Shown here piece by piece: positions 46,761-59,421 of a DNA stretch of 64,000 nt. The stretch lies in the NCBI GenBank assembly GCA_007258455.2, contig VDFB02270651.1, forward strand, positions 487,851,923 through 487,915,922. Direction: 5' to 3'. Under the pieces are notes generated by a model. The model made no database searches and was not told where the DNA came from. It saw only the letters and a program-made list of their open reading frames with translations. A program made the translations under genes and the position numbers. The stretch comes from Sequoia sempervirens. Taxonomy: Eukaryota; Streptophyta; Pinopsida; Cupressales; Cupressaceae. Each line of letters begins with the position of its first letter. The first letter of the stretch is position 1.

Positions 46761-47462
46761 ACAAGGACGACCGTATAATGCCTGAAATGGTGGCATACCT
46801 ATAGAACTCTGATATCCATTGTTGTAAGCGAATTCTACTAAGTACAGATAATCCACCCAATGTGATTGTTGGTCCATTACGTACACCCTAAGCATATCCT
46901 CTAATATTTGATTAACTCCTTCTGTTTGTCCATCGGTTTGAGGATGATACGCTGAACTAAAGTTCAACTGTGTACCTAATGCATGTTCTAATGAAGTCCA
47001 TAGGGCTGAAGTAAATACAGGATCTCTATCTGATATAATCCTATGAGGAATCCCATGTAATCTAACGATGTCCTCCATGAATATCCTAGCTACGGATGAA
47101 GCGTTGTATGATGATCGTACAGGTGAAAAGTGAGCTACTTTAGTCAATCAGTCAACAGTTATCATAATGGCATCATGTCGACATGATGACGTTGGTAACC
47201 CAACAATAAAGTCAACAAATATAATATCCCATTTCCATTCTAGAATGAGATGTGGCTGCAATAATCCAGCGGGATGTTGATGCTCAGCTTTGAATCGCTG
47301 ACATTCAAGACACCTCGATACATAATCAGCAATATCACGTTTCATACCAGGCCAGAAATACAATTTCCAAAGATTAGCATGCATTTTCTTGACTCCTGGA
47401 TGAGCTGAGTATGGAGCTCGATGAGCTTCAGTCATAATTAATGCTCTCAACATGTGGTACAT
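46758..47462 (-). pseudogene. Integrase core of element G
   Basis: Two frames (47462-47148 and 47147-46758), separated by one TGA where the family has Arg. HRAPYSAHPGVKKMH and CLECQRFKAEHQHP give the HHCC zinc-binding region. Catalytic residues appear intact: Asp in FVDFIVGLP, Asp in IISDRDPVF, Glu in HPQTDGQTEG. VEFAYNNGYQSSIGMPPF and ALYGRPC follow. Apart from stops this is the best preserved integrase core in the window. Confidence 0.9.
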
Positions 47463-47499
47463 AAATATGACCTAAATGCCGTAATATACCATCCGATTC

Positions 47500-48359
47500 T
47501 AGGCATACCCTACAAATCAACCATCTAAAGGTCTACTAGATTCAATTTCTGACCTCACTTCCTGATATAATCTATCATTAGGAAGTGCTGCTACTATTTG
47601 ACCTCTCAAATCTACTTCAAGAGTAGTAGCAGAGATCTCATGTTGATGACAACTAAGAGCGTCAGCCACTACGTTCTCTTTTCCCTGAACATATCTCACT
47701 TCAAAATCGTACTCACACAAGAACTCCATCCACTGTCTCTGCCTAGCATTCAAGTTAGGTTGCGTAAAGATATATTGCAAACTACGGTGATCAGTATGAA
47801 GTTCGAAATGATGACCTAATAGAAAATTCCTCCATCAAACTAACGCATGCACTACCGCAACTAGTTCTAGATCATGAGTAGGATAGTTCAGTTCGTGATC
47901 TTTGAGTTTGCGAGACTCATAAGCAATCACACGCCCATCTTGCATCAAAACTTCTCCCAAACCTTCTATGGATGCATCTGTGCAAACCACAAAATCCTTA
48001 GTAGGATTAGGAACAATCAATATAGGCGCATTAGTCAACTTTTCTTTAAGATTCTGAAAAGCCAACTGACACTGCTCTGTCCAAACAAACTTCTTCCCTT
48101 TCCTTTGAAAAGAAGTAATAGGATGACCGATTCTAGAAAATCCCTCTACAAACCGCCTATAATAACTAGCTAGACCCATAAAACTATGAACTTCACCTAC
48201 ATTAGTAGGTGCGGGCCAATCTACAATTGCTTGGATCTTTGAAGGATCCACAGCAATACCTTTCCCAGATATCACATGTCCTAGGTATTTTATTGCAGTT
48301 TGAAAGAAGTCACACTTCTTCAGGTTTGCATACAATTGATTTTCCCTTAAACATTGCAA
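47500..48359 (-). pseudogene. RT connection and RNase H of element G
   Basis: 48359-47835 holds [28 protein letters not shown] and [12 protein letters not shown] (the end of RT), then [20 protein letters not shown] and [13 protein letters not shown] of RNase H. After a TGA, 47780-47517 continues in another frame with the final RNase H and linker: LNARQRQWMEFLCEYDF and KENVVADALSCH (normally ALSR). An additional TAG and TGA occur near 47470-47520 before integrase. Confidence 0.88.
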
Positions 48360-48362
48360 TAC

Positions 48363-49103
48363 CTATCTCAAGTGTTCTTCATGTTCCTTCATGTTTCTCG
48401 AATAAACTAATATATCATTGAGAAATACTAGGACAAAGCGATCAAGGTATGTACGAAAGACACCATTCATTAAACTCATGAATACTGATGGTGCATTTGT
48501 TAACCCAAATGGTACTACTGTGAATTCGTAGTGCCCATAACGAGTTTGAAAAGTAGTTTTATGAATGTCTGCTTCGGCTATACGCAATTGATGATAACCA
48601 GATTTCAAATCAATTTTAGAGAACACATTAGCTCCCTTAATCTAATCGAAAAGATCATTGATTCTAGGCAAAGGATAACGATTCTTAATCATAACCTTGT
48701 TCAATTGACGATAGTCAATGCACAACCTAAGAGATCTATCCTTCTTCTTTACGAAGATGACATGTGCTCTCCAAGGGGAAACACTTGGATGAATGAAACC
48801 CTTTTCTAATAGTTCCTCTAACTGGATACGAAGTTCCTCTAACTCCTGAGTCGTCATTCTATAAGGAGCTCTAGATATAGGCTCAGCTCCAGGAACTAGG
48901 TCAACTCTAAAGTCAATATCCCTCTTCGGTGGCATTCCAGGAATGTCATCAGGAAACATGTCTGTGAATTCCCTAAGAATAGGATGATCATCAAGAGATA
49001 CCTCTTGACTCTCACCCTCTTCCATATCAGTAACTGTTGTTGCAAATAGTTGACATCCCTGACATAGACATATCTTTAATTGCATAGTAGATATCATCCA
49101 CAA
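48363..49103 (-). pseudogene. Reverse transcriptase of element G
   Basis: 49103-48642 carries [39 protein letters not shown] and [20 protein letters not shown]. After a TAG, 48626-48363 carries [15 protein letters not shown] and [16 protein letters not shown]. The catalytic box is FLNDILVYS, where YxDD is expected; Asp is replaced by Asn. That and the stops mean no activity. Confidence 0.9.
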
Positions 49104-49148
49104 AGAGATAGGTCTTTAAATACCTACGATTTACACTTTCACACCTAA

Positions 49149-49487
49149 TTAATTGATGCAACTAACTGTCTTAAGTCGACAGTCAATCACAGCATGATAA
49201 GATGCTAACCAATCCATACCTAAAACTATATCATATGATCCTAAGGGTGTAACATATAAATCTACTAAGGTAGTTAATGTACCAATTTTAAGTTCACAAT
49301 TATGTACTAAGTTTTCTACTGCTACTTTCACCCCTAAAGTGAATTCAAATTGCCACTTACCACCTTGCTTTACCACCACAAGACCACAATGGTCAACAAT
49401 GGTCGGTGAAATAAAGGAGTTAGTAGCTCCGAAATCAAAAAGAATGGAAACACTAACACCATGTAACTTACCTGAATTCTCGACCAC
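49149..49487 (-). pseudogene. Aspartic protease of element G
   Basis: ILFDFGATNSFISP is the active site with DSGAT changed to DFGAT (Ser to Phe). YDIVLGMDWLASYHAVIDC is the flap and C-terminal signature typical of chromovirus proteases. It lies between the gag knuckle and RT on the same strand. Confidence 0.88.
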
Positions 49488-49599
49488 TGTGTTCTGGTGA
49501 TCGGCTTGGTGGTCATTAATCGTTGCATATACTGTATGTGATCATCCTGCATCACCCACTGTAGGCTCTGAAACTATAGGTCAAGGCCCAAAACTAGTA

Positions 49600-50829
49600 G
49601 AACCTCTCATCGGACACTGCCTAGCTATGTGTCCCTACTGTCCACATGAATAAAAACCTGTGCCTGTGCCTCTACCGAATCCTCTACCACCCGAAGGTGC
49701 ATTGGATTGCTGGAAACTACCCCTACTGATAGTATACTGAGCACTCTGCGTAGGCTGATCCTACCTATTGTGCTTGTTTCACCACCAGTTACGACCCTTT
49801 CCTGTTTGAGGACTATTTCCTTGTTGTGGTTGTGGGTTATTGTTCTTTTGAGGTGTCCGTTGTTGTTGCTGTTGCCCACCCTTTGTGGGTGTCTGTTGGT
49901 TCCTGGAGGAACCACATGTCTATGCCTGTCCACCCCATGGACTAAAACCTGTTGTAGGAGAACTACCAATCTACACTCCTGTATGCCCACCTAATGCCAT
50001 AATAAGGTTCTCCTCCACTATGCGAGCCTTCTCCACCACGAATTCCATAGTCTTTGGCTCAAAGACTCGGACACCACCACTAATGTGGGTGTTTAAACCC
50101 CTAATGAAGTGTTGTACTAGCATAGGCTCATCATTGCCAATACCAGCATACTGCTTGAGTTCATAAAACCTACGTTCATATTTCTCTACAGAAAGAGCCA
50201 ACTGATGTAGATCATGGAACTCGTCAGCCCTACGTTGCCTCCAGTGTTCTGATAGGAACCGTGCTCTAAACCTCTCAAGAAACATCTCCCAAGACACATA
50301 ACCAATATCTAAGTGGAGCTTCTGCTCCTCTAGGTGCCACCAAGTAGAGGCGAATCCTCTCAAGTGCATAATAGCACATCTGGCACGGGTATTGCTACCG
50401 TAAGGGTGCATGGAAAAGCATCTACCCAAATCCAGTAGCCAGGTCTCAGCCTCTAATCCACCTCTTGTACCATCAAAGGTAGGTGGGCGTGCCCTTAGTA
50501 AATCCCTCATATGACCTACAATGATAGAATCTTGATGTACTATGTCATCTACTCTCCTAGGAGATCTATCTCTCTCTGACAACCTCCTGCTCATCTACCT
50601 GTCTAGGTCCAAGATGAGCTAGGACCTCCTCTAATAGTGGACGTATCTGAGAACCCTCTACTGCTGACTGTTCGAGATTTTGTCCCTCATTTCTTCGGAC
50701 CAATTGTTCTCAGCCTCGGACACCGCGGATGAGGGCCGAGGGGAGTAACTTGAGGGATTGGCCTCGCCTCCACCTCCCACCTCTACCACAACCTCTTCTC
50801 CTCCTCAGCCCAGGAACACCTCTCCACAT
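49600..50829 (-). pseudogene. gag of element G
   Basis: A possible start at 50829 opens into an Arg/Gly-rich N-terminus (GLRRRRGCGRGGRWRRG) in another frame. The main frame 50594-49971 carries RPPTFDGTRGGLEAETWLLD, MHLRGFASTWWHLEE and FLERFRARFLSEHWRQRRAD, the retrotrans-gag domain. A Gln/Asn-rich low-complexity part follows (49990-49700). The zinc knuckle near 49650 reads FYSCGQ, stop, GHIARQCP: the first Cys is Phe and a TAG interrupts it. Confidence 0.85.
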
Positions 50830-50866
50830 AACAATAATGAGTCTTAGATACTATTCAACCAAGGTT

Positions 50867-52316
50867 AGTTTAATTATTAAGTTAATTGTTGCATACATTC
50901 ATTAAGCTATGCGACGTTACACTACTTTGAGTTTTCATAAGTGACTTAAGTATTTCGCATTGCACATATTAATTTATAACATAAAGATAAACATTGCATA
51001 ACATTGAAATTTCCATTCAAGATAACATAAAGTACAAATTTGTCTCATACATTGCATTTGATATAGTAATACATTTCTCATTCATCTGATGAGGTAGTTC
51101 AATAATAATTACAATTACAAGTGTTCACCTCACAACATTTGAGGGATGTTTTACAATACAAATTTACAAAATTACAATGAAGAAGTATTCATAAGTTCCA
51201 AATGCGAGCTCTCCATCCATGAAGCTCTCGATGCCATGATCACAAACTGGGGACCCAATGGAATAAGGTGCACATTCCACCCAACCATGTGGTACCCGTA
51301 GGTCCACCCCCCATGCTAGGAGATAGTAATATGGTTACCTAGACATAATCTACTAACCCTAGACACTAGTACAAAACAATCTAATGGTTACATTGCTTCA
51401 AGATCTAGACAATTGAGTGTATTACAAATACAAGGTTAACTATTATTCTAGGTGGAGTGTCATCGCAACGTTGCAAATGTTACCTTAGTGTTTCTTCCTA
51501 GGTTTCAGCCCCCAACACGGGTTATCCTGGTAACCTCTTACGAAACCCGACCCCTATTGCATACTATTGTGGAATCGAATGTCTCTTAAGGAAATGAGAC
51601 ACCGATTTTTCCATTCCAGGCCTTCTCATCTTATACTCAAGACTGAAGTAGCTCAAGAGTCATAAGCGAGGCATAAGCATCTTGTTAAGAGTTTTAATTC
51701 TATCTACTGTGTTATTTAGTTTTCACTGACTTACTAACCTTTTGTATGTTACCCTGACACCACTTTGTGTGTCGGCCCTTACAAAAAGCCACTCCCCTAA
51801 ACATAACAAGGTATACTAGTTTTCTATCTAGGGTAGACAAAGCGCCCAAAAAGATCAACACATTTTTACCAGAAATACCACAATGAATGTCTTAATTTCA
51901 TTCACAAAATTCTAGTGCACTACCCTAGTTTGCTCAAACATAAGAAACCATAGTAAATTTTATTTCCCAAGAAAATACTACATCTGGAAGACTTAATAAC
52001 ACATAAAAATAATCCCCATTTGCCCAATACAAAATTTAAGCCATTTAAAGCAAATACACATCTACCATTTGGATATACTAAATCCAGTTGACAATAATTT
52101 GGAGTATGAAAAGTATAAAATTAATCAATCAATTAATTCATAATCTTTATTTTTCATAAATTATGATAAGCAAATCTACATTTCTCACAATTTCCAAATC
52201 ATGTTTAATATCTAAAAAAAAAAAATCCAAAATTTATTTTTCCTATCATAACATTTATAAAATTTTATATTTTCAATTAAACTTATATATACACATTAAA
52301 ATGCATATATATATTC

Positions 52317-52369
<53 letters not shown>

Positions 52370-54474
52370 TAAAATATAACATATGACATAAAAATTAAAA
52401 ATCGCGTTTATGAAAAACCATAAAAATTTTGATTTGAAAAGTTTTAATAAATTAATAGTTCAAAACCCTCGGCAAACTATTGAGCTCCATAGAGGGGAGA
52501 GGGTGTGGCCCTACTAGGGCTATGTAGCATAATGGCTGCTGTGCGTAGCCATGGGTATGCCTCCTCCATGAGGAAATGGGGAGGGTTTCGGCCCTCCTCA
52601 CAGACTGCATTTTTTAAATTTTTTTTTTTTTAATAAGCCGTCATCGACATCAAACATATGTGTTTTATAAATTCTCAAAAAGAAATGCATCTTAATGAAT
52701 TTCACCTGCATGGCGAATTTGACCCATTTTAATATGAACAACATAAGTCCCTTTCACAGTCCAATTTATAATATAAAAATATCTATATATATATATATAT
52801 ATTTATTTATTTATTTTAACAGGGTTTTTGTACATAAAATATTAAGAAAATTCTAGAGAAATTGAATGGGGTTTTCAAGGGAAATTGGAAAAATTGAAAA
52901 AAAAAATTTAATCGGGGTTTTTTTAAAGAATCAAGCACAATATTTCAATTCAAAACCTAATTTCCCCAGAAGTTTAATTTCCCTTTCAACAATTATTTCC
53001 CTTCAGAAAAAATTTAATTACCATCTACAGAGAATATGCTACAGAGGTTTTTCTGAAACTATAATTTTTCACATAACAAAACACAAAGAATAATTTTTGT
53101 ACGATAAATATAGGAATTTAAACTAAGCTAAATTCTTTCAGAAGCATACTCTTTCATAGACCCACAAAATAAAATCTACAAGTAAAATACCTGATTTCCT
53201 TTGCTATCTGATGAAGAAACCCTCTGTAGCCTCTGTTTCCTGTAGCTACCAATTCCTTCCTGAGAACCAATTCTAGAAAACAACCAAAAACCAAAGATCT
53301 TCCAATTCCAAAATCAACCAAAAAAGCATATACCAAAATTTTACAGAGCACCAAATAATTTCCCGTAATGAGAGGATAACCTCTGTAGTTTTTTCCAGAT
53401 CCAATATTACCTCCCGTAAACAAATTTCCTCAACAAACATAATAATTACACTGGCACACATGTCGAGAAGTGGTTGCTAAATATCTTCTCCACCACTTCT
53501 CGACAATCTTGCCAATTCCCAATTGCAGGCAATTTTATTTATTTAATTTAAATTTACAACCACTATTCAAATCTAATGCATTTATTTTTATTAATTTTCT
53601 AATTTTCAAATACAAAAATAATTTACAAATCAAATTCCATTTTCAAAAATAATAATTTTTTAATTAAAATAATTCTATTTGCACACAATTTTAATGCAAT
53701 TTAATTTAATTAATTAATTTATTTAATTAAATAAATTCAATCTTTTAAGACCAAACTATTTAACCAAATAAGCTAATTAATTAATTAAATAATAAGCAAC
53801 TAATTTCTTCTACATTTAAAAATTAATTTAAACAACAATAATTTATAGTACAATAAACTATCATTAAAAATTAACCAAATTTAACTTTCAATCAATTTAT
53901 CCAAACAAAAAAATACAGAACAATCCTATGACTCTAAACTAAAATAGACGATGTACTAAGACTGAGATTATAGATTAGACTAGGGTAAACCAAACTACTA
54001 TATCCCAATCAACGTTTCCGTTGAGTCTTGACACGCTCAGACCTGAGTACCCAGGTGGAGTCGGTGTCATGTACCTGCAAATCCTGCAACCAAACAATAA
54101 AATGCATACATATATATATATAAAGCATTAAACAGACACACCGTGCGGAGAAAATCACGGATATCATAGAGCACTCGCAAGCGAGTGATGCGATTCCGTT
54201 CTCCACACCAATACACATCACAACAGACTGACAAAATAAATAGTTGTTAGTCCATCATAAACATGTACATAGCAATAATCAACTAAAAATAAACATCTAC
54301 ACTAAATCAAATCATGTCTAAAATCAATAATCACCAAACAATGTATCATCATGTCACAAAATAAATCCACTATCGCTCAAAACCAGCGATGAAAATATCC
54401 AAACAAAGTATCATAGTCTAAAAGTGTAAAAACATAACAGCAGAAAGCATAAGCATAAATGGAGGGGTACTACA
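50867..54474 (-). repeat. 5' LTR of element G
   Basis: Matches 42489-46144. The inner end, equivalent to 42419-42488, is missing and is replaced by CCTTGGTTGAATAGTATCTA (minus strand), possibly a deletion over the LTR/PBS junction with a ruined TGGTATC site. The (CT)n run is absent, the (TA)n at 52305-52365 differs, and the (AT)n at 54110 is much shorter than in the other LTR. The 13-bp inverted repeat (53462-53504) is kept. Confidence 0.9.
53462..53504. other. Perfect 13-bp inverted repeat, second LTR copy
   Basis: Same arms and same 17-base spacer as at 45121-45163. Confidence 0.85.
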
Positions 54475-54479
54475 ATATG

Positions 54480-55859
54480 TGAGTGGTTTGCAAATTTATT
54501 GGTAGAAAATAAGGTTACAAATAGATCTACATGAAAAATTATGAGGACAATCTACTATAATCATCAAAATAGATGAAAAGTGCAAAGGAAAGAGCCGAGC
54601 TACATCTCTAGAGCCTAAAAAAACCACATGCAAGAAATATAAAAAAAGAACAAACCAGTTTTTGGGTGAATACAAAATGGTGCCTTTAGCAAGTGATTCA
54701 TATGCTTTCACACCTGACATAGGACATTAAGAAGTTTTTAGTATTCCTCTATGAAATTTACTACTTACAGAATAAACACAAAAACCAATATTATATACCT
54801 CCATTTATAGCTGAGGATAGGTATAAGAGAAAAAAATTTCTTCAATGCAATGCCAAAAAATATCAATGTGTGTGTAGGTTTGTATTACTCAAAATATTAT
54901 TTCATTGCCTACCAAAGTGATGTTTTAAATTTCAATCTTCACATAGGCTCCGTTATTGCTACACATGCATATACAAGCATTATTTAAGCTCTAAACTATT
55001 CAAATATTAAGGATTTAATTGGCTATAAGATGGAAAGTTGTTGTTTAGACATAATCCATCATCTTTTACATATCTTTATTCACTCCTAGTAGTTTAGATA
55101 AATTTGTGTAAATAAGACAAAAATGTGAATCTTTTACGACAAAGAAAATTCTTAAAAGGAGGGGGGAAAGATCAAAGGGTAGGGGGCAAGAGAATGCTTG
55201 AATGTATAGCAAAGTATAATATTTTGATCATTATAACAATGAAACAAATCTTAAGTTTGAAGCATTAATATCATTAACAACATTTATGATCAAGAATGAA
55301 TGTAAGTAGAGAAAATTTTGCATACCTGCAGATGGTACAAAATTTTATAGTTAAGTCAAAGCCTCCCATCAACAACAAGATCCAAGTATCCATGTATCTA
55401 TCTCAATCGAGCCTCTAAACCCTTAAGAGATGTCAATTTTTCCACTAACCTATTATGCACAAAATTCAAATTTTAGAATTATGTCACCACTAAAAACAGA
55501 AGAAATGGAGCTTTGAAACCAAATCCACACACAACACAATGTGATATTCATAGAAAGCCATACAAAATAACTAAACTCAGAAAATTGGAATGGAAACAAC
55601 TTCAAATTATGATGCAGGGCATGGATTCAAGGTATAAAGAATCATTTTTCTGCCAACATAGTGAAAATTTAGCACTTTCTTTCATCTTTGCATATTGGTT
55701 TGATTCTTCAAATGATGCATTTCTTATATTGAAAAGTGCATTACCTTATTGAGCTTCTCTTTGTTTCGATAATAGTTTAATGTTATCTACTTAATAGGAC
55801 CAACCACGTGACGGTGGAAGCTGATTTGGCCCCTCCCCCCGTCACATCACTCTCAATTC
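54480..55859. other. Continuation of block F; no gene recognised
   Basis: Directly follows the right TSD of G and should join 42413. AT-rich with small frames lacking motifs, for example 55513-55752. A short GC-rich stretch with CACGTGAC and a C-run lies at 55800-55845. Confidence 0.45.
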
Positions 55860-55995
55860 CCCATACCCAATCATATAACATTAATCATTCATTCATCCAT
55901 TAATAACATATAACATTTATTCATTAACATATAACATTCATTAATTAACATATTCACATTCATTCATTAACATATAATATTCATTCATTCAGTTT
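55860..55995. repeat. ATTCATTAACATATAACATT-type tandem repeat
   Basis: Irregular repeats of ATTCATTCATTAACATATAA with a unit of about 20-40 bp. Confidence 0.7.
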
Positions 55996-56282
55996 TTACA
56001 TATTATCAAAAATATGGTTGTCATGATATGATTACAATCACTTTTTTTTTGTTTATTTTTTAAAGCTACATAAAGCTGAAGTGGAATATCATTTTCTAAA
56101 TCAATATATTTCCCCCCTTTAGTTGTTCTTCCCTCTACTCATGATCTTAATGTACACCTAGTTGTCTACTCATGACATGGATGCTGCTGCGAGGGGGGTC
56201 TATTGCAATAAGAAAGGAATGTTAAACTAATATTTTTTATTATTATTGTTACAAGTATTTCATTAATTAAAATAACATTAGA

Positions 56283-56720
56283 GTGATTCTCTTTACTTGA
56301 TGAGTCCACATTATGTTCCTGAACTTTTTCTATAGACTCATGCTCAACATGCTGAACACCCTCTAAATCTTGATCTACAGTTGAAACATGAAAGGTTACA
56401 TTAATTAATACTTCAATTGAAATTAAATATGTTTAAAAGAACATGAGAGTGGTCCTCTTTACCTGATGGGGCCACATCATGTTCTTGATCTTCTCTAGCC
56501 TAATCATGCTCAACACGTTGATCACGCTCTACATGCTCTAAAGTTAAAACATGAAAGGTTACATTAATTAATACACCAATTGTAATTAAATATGTTTAAA
56601 AGAACTTTAGAGTGGCCCTCTTTACTTGATGGGGCCAAATTATGCTCCTAATCTTCTCTAGCCTAATCATGCTCAACATGTTGATCATGCTCTACATGCT
56701 CTAAAGTACCAGTATACACA
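56283..56720 (-). repeat. 162-bp tandem repeat, three copies, containing small exons
   Basis: The landmark TCTTTAC[TC]TGATG recurs with a period of about 162-164 bp (near 56290, 56455 and 56617). On the minus strand each unit holds an exon-like stretch coding EHVEHD-type repeats. It is followed by a donor (CATCA[AG]GTAAAGAG), an intron of about 80 bp and an acceptor such as TTTTAACTTTAG. Differences between copies are mostly synonymous or C/T. Confidence 0.7.
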
Positions 56721-57119
56721 CCATGACCTTCATCTGCATGTTGTACTCCACTCTCACCAGTTTGCATTCCAATGTCATGTGCAGTATTATCATTGCTTGA
56801 ATGTTTAAAACAAATAGGAAAGTAATTACTTTAGGGTGGAAATTAATATTGAATAGATTGCACAAGTATTCAATTTTAAATAAACTTTACTGATTTTATT
56901 TACCTGTGTGAGATGCAGTGGAAGGTTGTGTTTTCTCAGTCAAGACTCTTAGGCATTCAGCCATGGCTCCATAGCCTTGCTAGAAGGCAATCTTTAGTTC
57001 CTCTTTTGTGGGAACTTTGTTGAATTCAGAGCCCTACATTTTTGCATAAGATCATGAATTTTTCTTCTATGGTGTGATAAAACCAAAATTGTTTTCAATT
57101 TATTATTTGGATACTATAT

Positions 57120-57660
57120 TTCATTTATTGATACTTACAATTCGTGCAACTAATCTCATATAACCACCAGAGCCAAATTTGTGCTGCCAATGTTTTTCTA
57201 GTCTCTCCTTTGTTTCCTTCGATGTGTCAGGTAGCCTATGAATTTTTTGAAATATGTTAGATTATGTAAAAAGAAAGAGTAATCATTATTTAATTACATT
57301 GTTGATAGTATCATATACCTTCCTTAGCCTGGTGGTGTCTTTCCTTTTTTCTTTTCAGCCTTCTCCTTTCAATTTGACACTAGGTCGTTCCACTCCCTCT
57401 CTAGAATCATGGGGGAATACTCATACTTTTTGTTCTTCTCTCAATGTGATCTATATTGGTCCCTCGCATACTTTAGATAGGTACCAACTTTCTTAAGGAC
57501 CTTGGTTCAGTTGAATTTTTTATAACCAAATAACACAACTAAATGGTTAATGAGCTCATCTTTTAAATCTTGATTTTGGGCATTTCACCATGTACGTATG
57601 GTGGGGCCGAAGAGATCCAATGTAATATCACTTAGATGTTTATAAAAAAAATTCTTTCCT
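57120..57660 (-). pseudogene. Transposase_24-like segment
   Basis: Minus-strand blocks LFGPTIRTW, LKDELINHLVVLFGYKKFN, KVGTYLKYARDQYRSH and YEYSPMILEREWNDLVSN, then after an intron-like gap HWQHKFGSGGYMRLVARI. The order resembles the Transposase_24 family associated with plant En/Spm (CACTA) elements. Recognised by pattern only; weak individually, stronger as an ordered set. Confidence 0.5.
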
Positions 57661-58769
57661 ACAAAATGATCATGGGATCAATAAGTAAATTTCAATTGGA
57701 TTATATATAATAATAATTAAAAAAAATCAAAGTACTTGGGACCTTCTCTATCTTTATGAGAACGAAATCTTCGGTCACCACAAGTGTGATTGGAAATGCT
57801 CCCATACTAGTAATACGAGAAGATCCAGGAAATGCTGCTAAAACATCACCAGTACTAGTGGCCTCTGCATCCCCAGGTACATGTCTTGCTACATGTTTTG
57901 GAATGTGTTCGCTACTAGAGGGTGCATTAATGGATGCCTACATGGTATGGTTTGCCAACATTTCAGATGAATATATAGGCATGGATGATGGGGTTAGATG
58001 ATGTGATGTATGCGTAGGAAGATCAGGATGGACACTTCTACCAACCCCTACTCCTCGAGCAGTGCTTGTAGTACTTTGATCATGGCCAGGAGCATCTTGA
58101 GGAGGCAAATAACCCTGTAAAAATAACACATTTTAGTTCATGACATAAAAGAGTACAAAATATAAAACCATGAATGAACTTATGTTATAATTAAAGACCT
58201 CATGACAGCTTACTTGCAAGTTTTGTAATCTCTCTGACAATATTTTAACCCTCTCTCTTATCTCATCTATTTGAGGCACTATGAATATCAACTTAACCAT
58301 TTATTCATTGCATTTTTTTTGGATCTTCTTTATCATATCGAGAAGGTTTGCTGAATAAGTGATGTCATCATCACAAAATATTGATTGCACCTCACTATGG
58401 ATGCTCTCCTCTACTATTGGTGCCTTTCCCCAATCAATCGACTACAACAAGAATATTAAAAACATTATCAGAATTAACCCAATAAATTTATAAAAAAAAC
58501 ATAATAATAAACATTTTGCTCATATCTAATTTGTATAATTACAATGAGGTAAACCTTTTGGGTAGAAGAACCTGAAGATACATCACGATCTATGCTCTAG
58601 GCCAGAGCCTTCTCTATACAATCAATGTCTCATTGTGACAAAAATTAAATATAAAAAAATATTACCAAAATGAAACCAATAGACTTACACAAAAAAACAT
58701 AAGAATAAAATGGTATATTGGAGTCATTAATTAGAGGTTGGGTAAAATGGTACATAGTCTGTATGACCC

Positions 58770-59421
58770 CCATAGTAACTGTGTTTGTAACTAAGCGATT
58801 CAAATTGTAATCGATTAGCAACTCTTCCCCTATAGTTATTGATTTTATTGCACATACGAATACACTATTTCCCTTGCGCACCTCGAATATGTAATTGGGT
58901 TGCTTATTTGTTGACCTAGGTCATGTATTGTTTATAAATCCTACAATATTCCCTAATTATTTTGGCCTTCCTTCAATGTACATAGCCACTCCTTTATTTT
59001 GATCCTTATCTTTTAGTTGTACATAATTTGCTGACAGTGCATACCTATGCATACTTCATGTATATCGAACCAGTTGCATCCAATCTTTGTAACTGTAATA
59101 GGGTCTGACATACTCCATCAATTTAGTAACTTTTTTGTAATAGACCTTGATTTCATCCATGCAAAATAGGCCCAAACCATGTAATGATGATGGTGTTATG
59201 CGATATATCCTCTCATTGACACAAAAATTAGTGTTTACTAGAGGAAGTTCCTTGGGTACACATTGTTTCCGTAGATGTTTGTACCTCAAGGGAACCTCGA
59301 CATCGCCTATGCTCTCATCATCATAAGAACATGACCCCCCTTCAGCAAGAAAAAATTCCATGCGTTTACAAAATTTTCTTCTAATGTTTTGACCTCTACT
59401 TGATCTCCCACTTTTAGACAT
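58770..59421 (-). pseudogene. SET-domain segment
   Basis: SET domains transfer methyl groups to lysine, mostly on histones. Seen here: ITPSSLHGLGLFCMDEIKV (the opening Gly-x-Gly-Leu-Phe motif) at about 59200-59140. Then YVRPYYSYKDWMQLVRY, VAMYIEGRPK and GNIVGFINNT, where RFINHSC is usual. KQPNYIFEV and VFVCAIKSITIGEELLIDYN close it, with the closing GEEL-x-x-DY and its catalytic Tyr intact. The N-H-S-C motif is altered and stops interrupt between 59056 and 58881. No pre-SET or post-SET cysteines seen. A captured host-gene fragment is plausible. Confidence 0.72.

Larger units (their letters stand above)
42419..54474 (-). mobile_element. Element G: Del/Tekay-type chromovirus with LTRs of 3.7 kb
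   Basis: TSD ATATG at 42414-42418 and 54475-54479. LTRs 42419-46144 and 50867-54474. The minus-strand order is gag, protease, RT, RNase H, integrase, chromodomain-like C-terminus. Very long LTRs, a GMDWL protease motif and a TWEDAARMRE-YPYLF tail fit the Del/Tekay clade. The right LTR (5' on the minus strand) lacks about 70 bp at its inner end, where the PBS should be. Coding frames are cut by stops that are mostly TAG for CAG and TGA for CGA. Confidence 0.9.
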
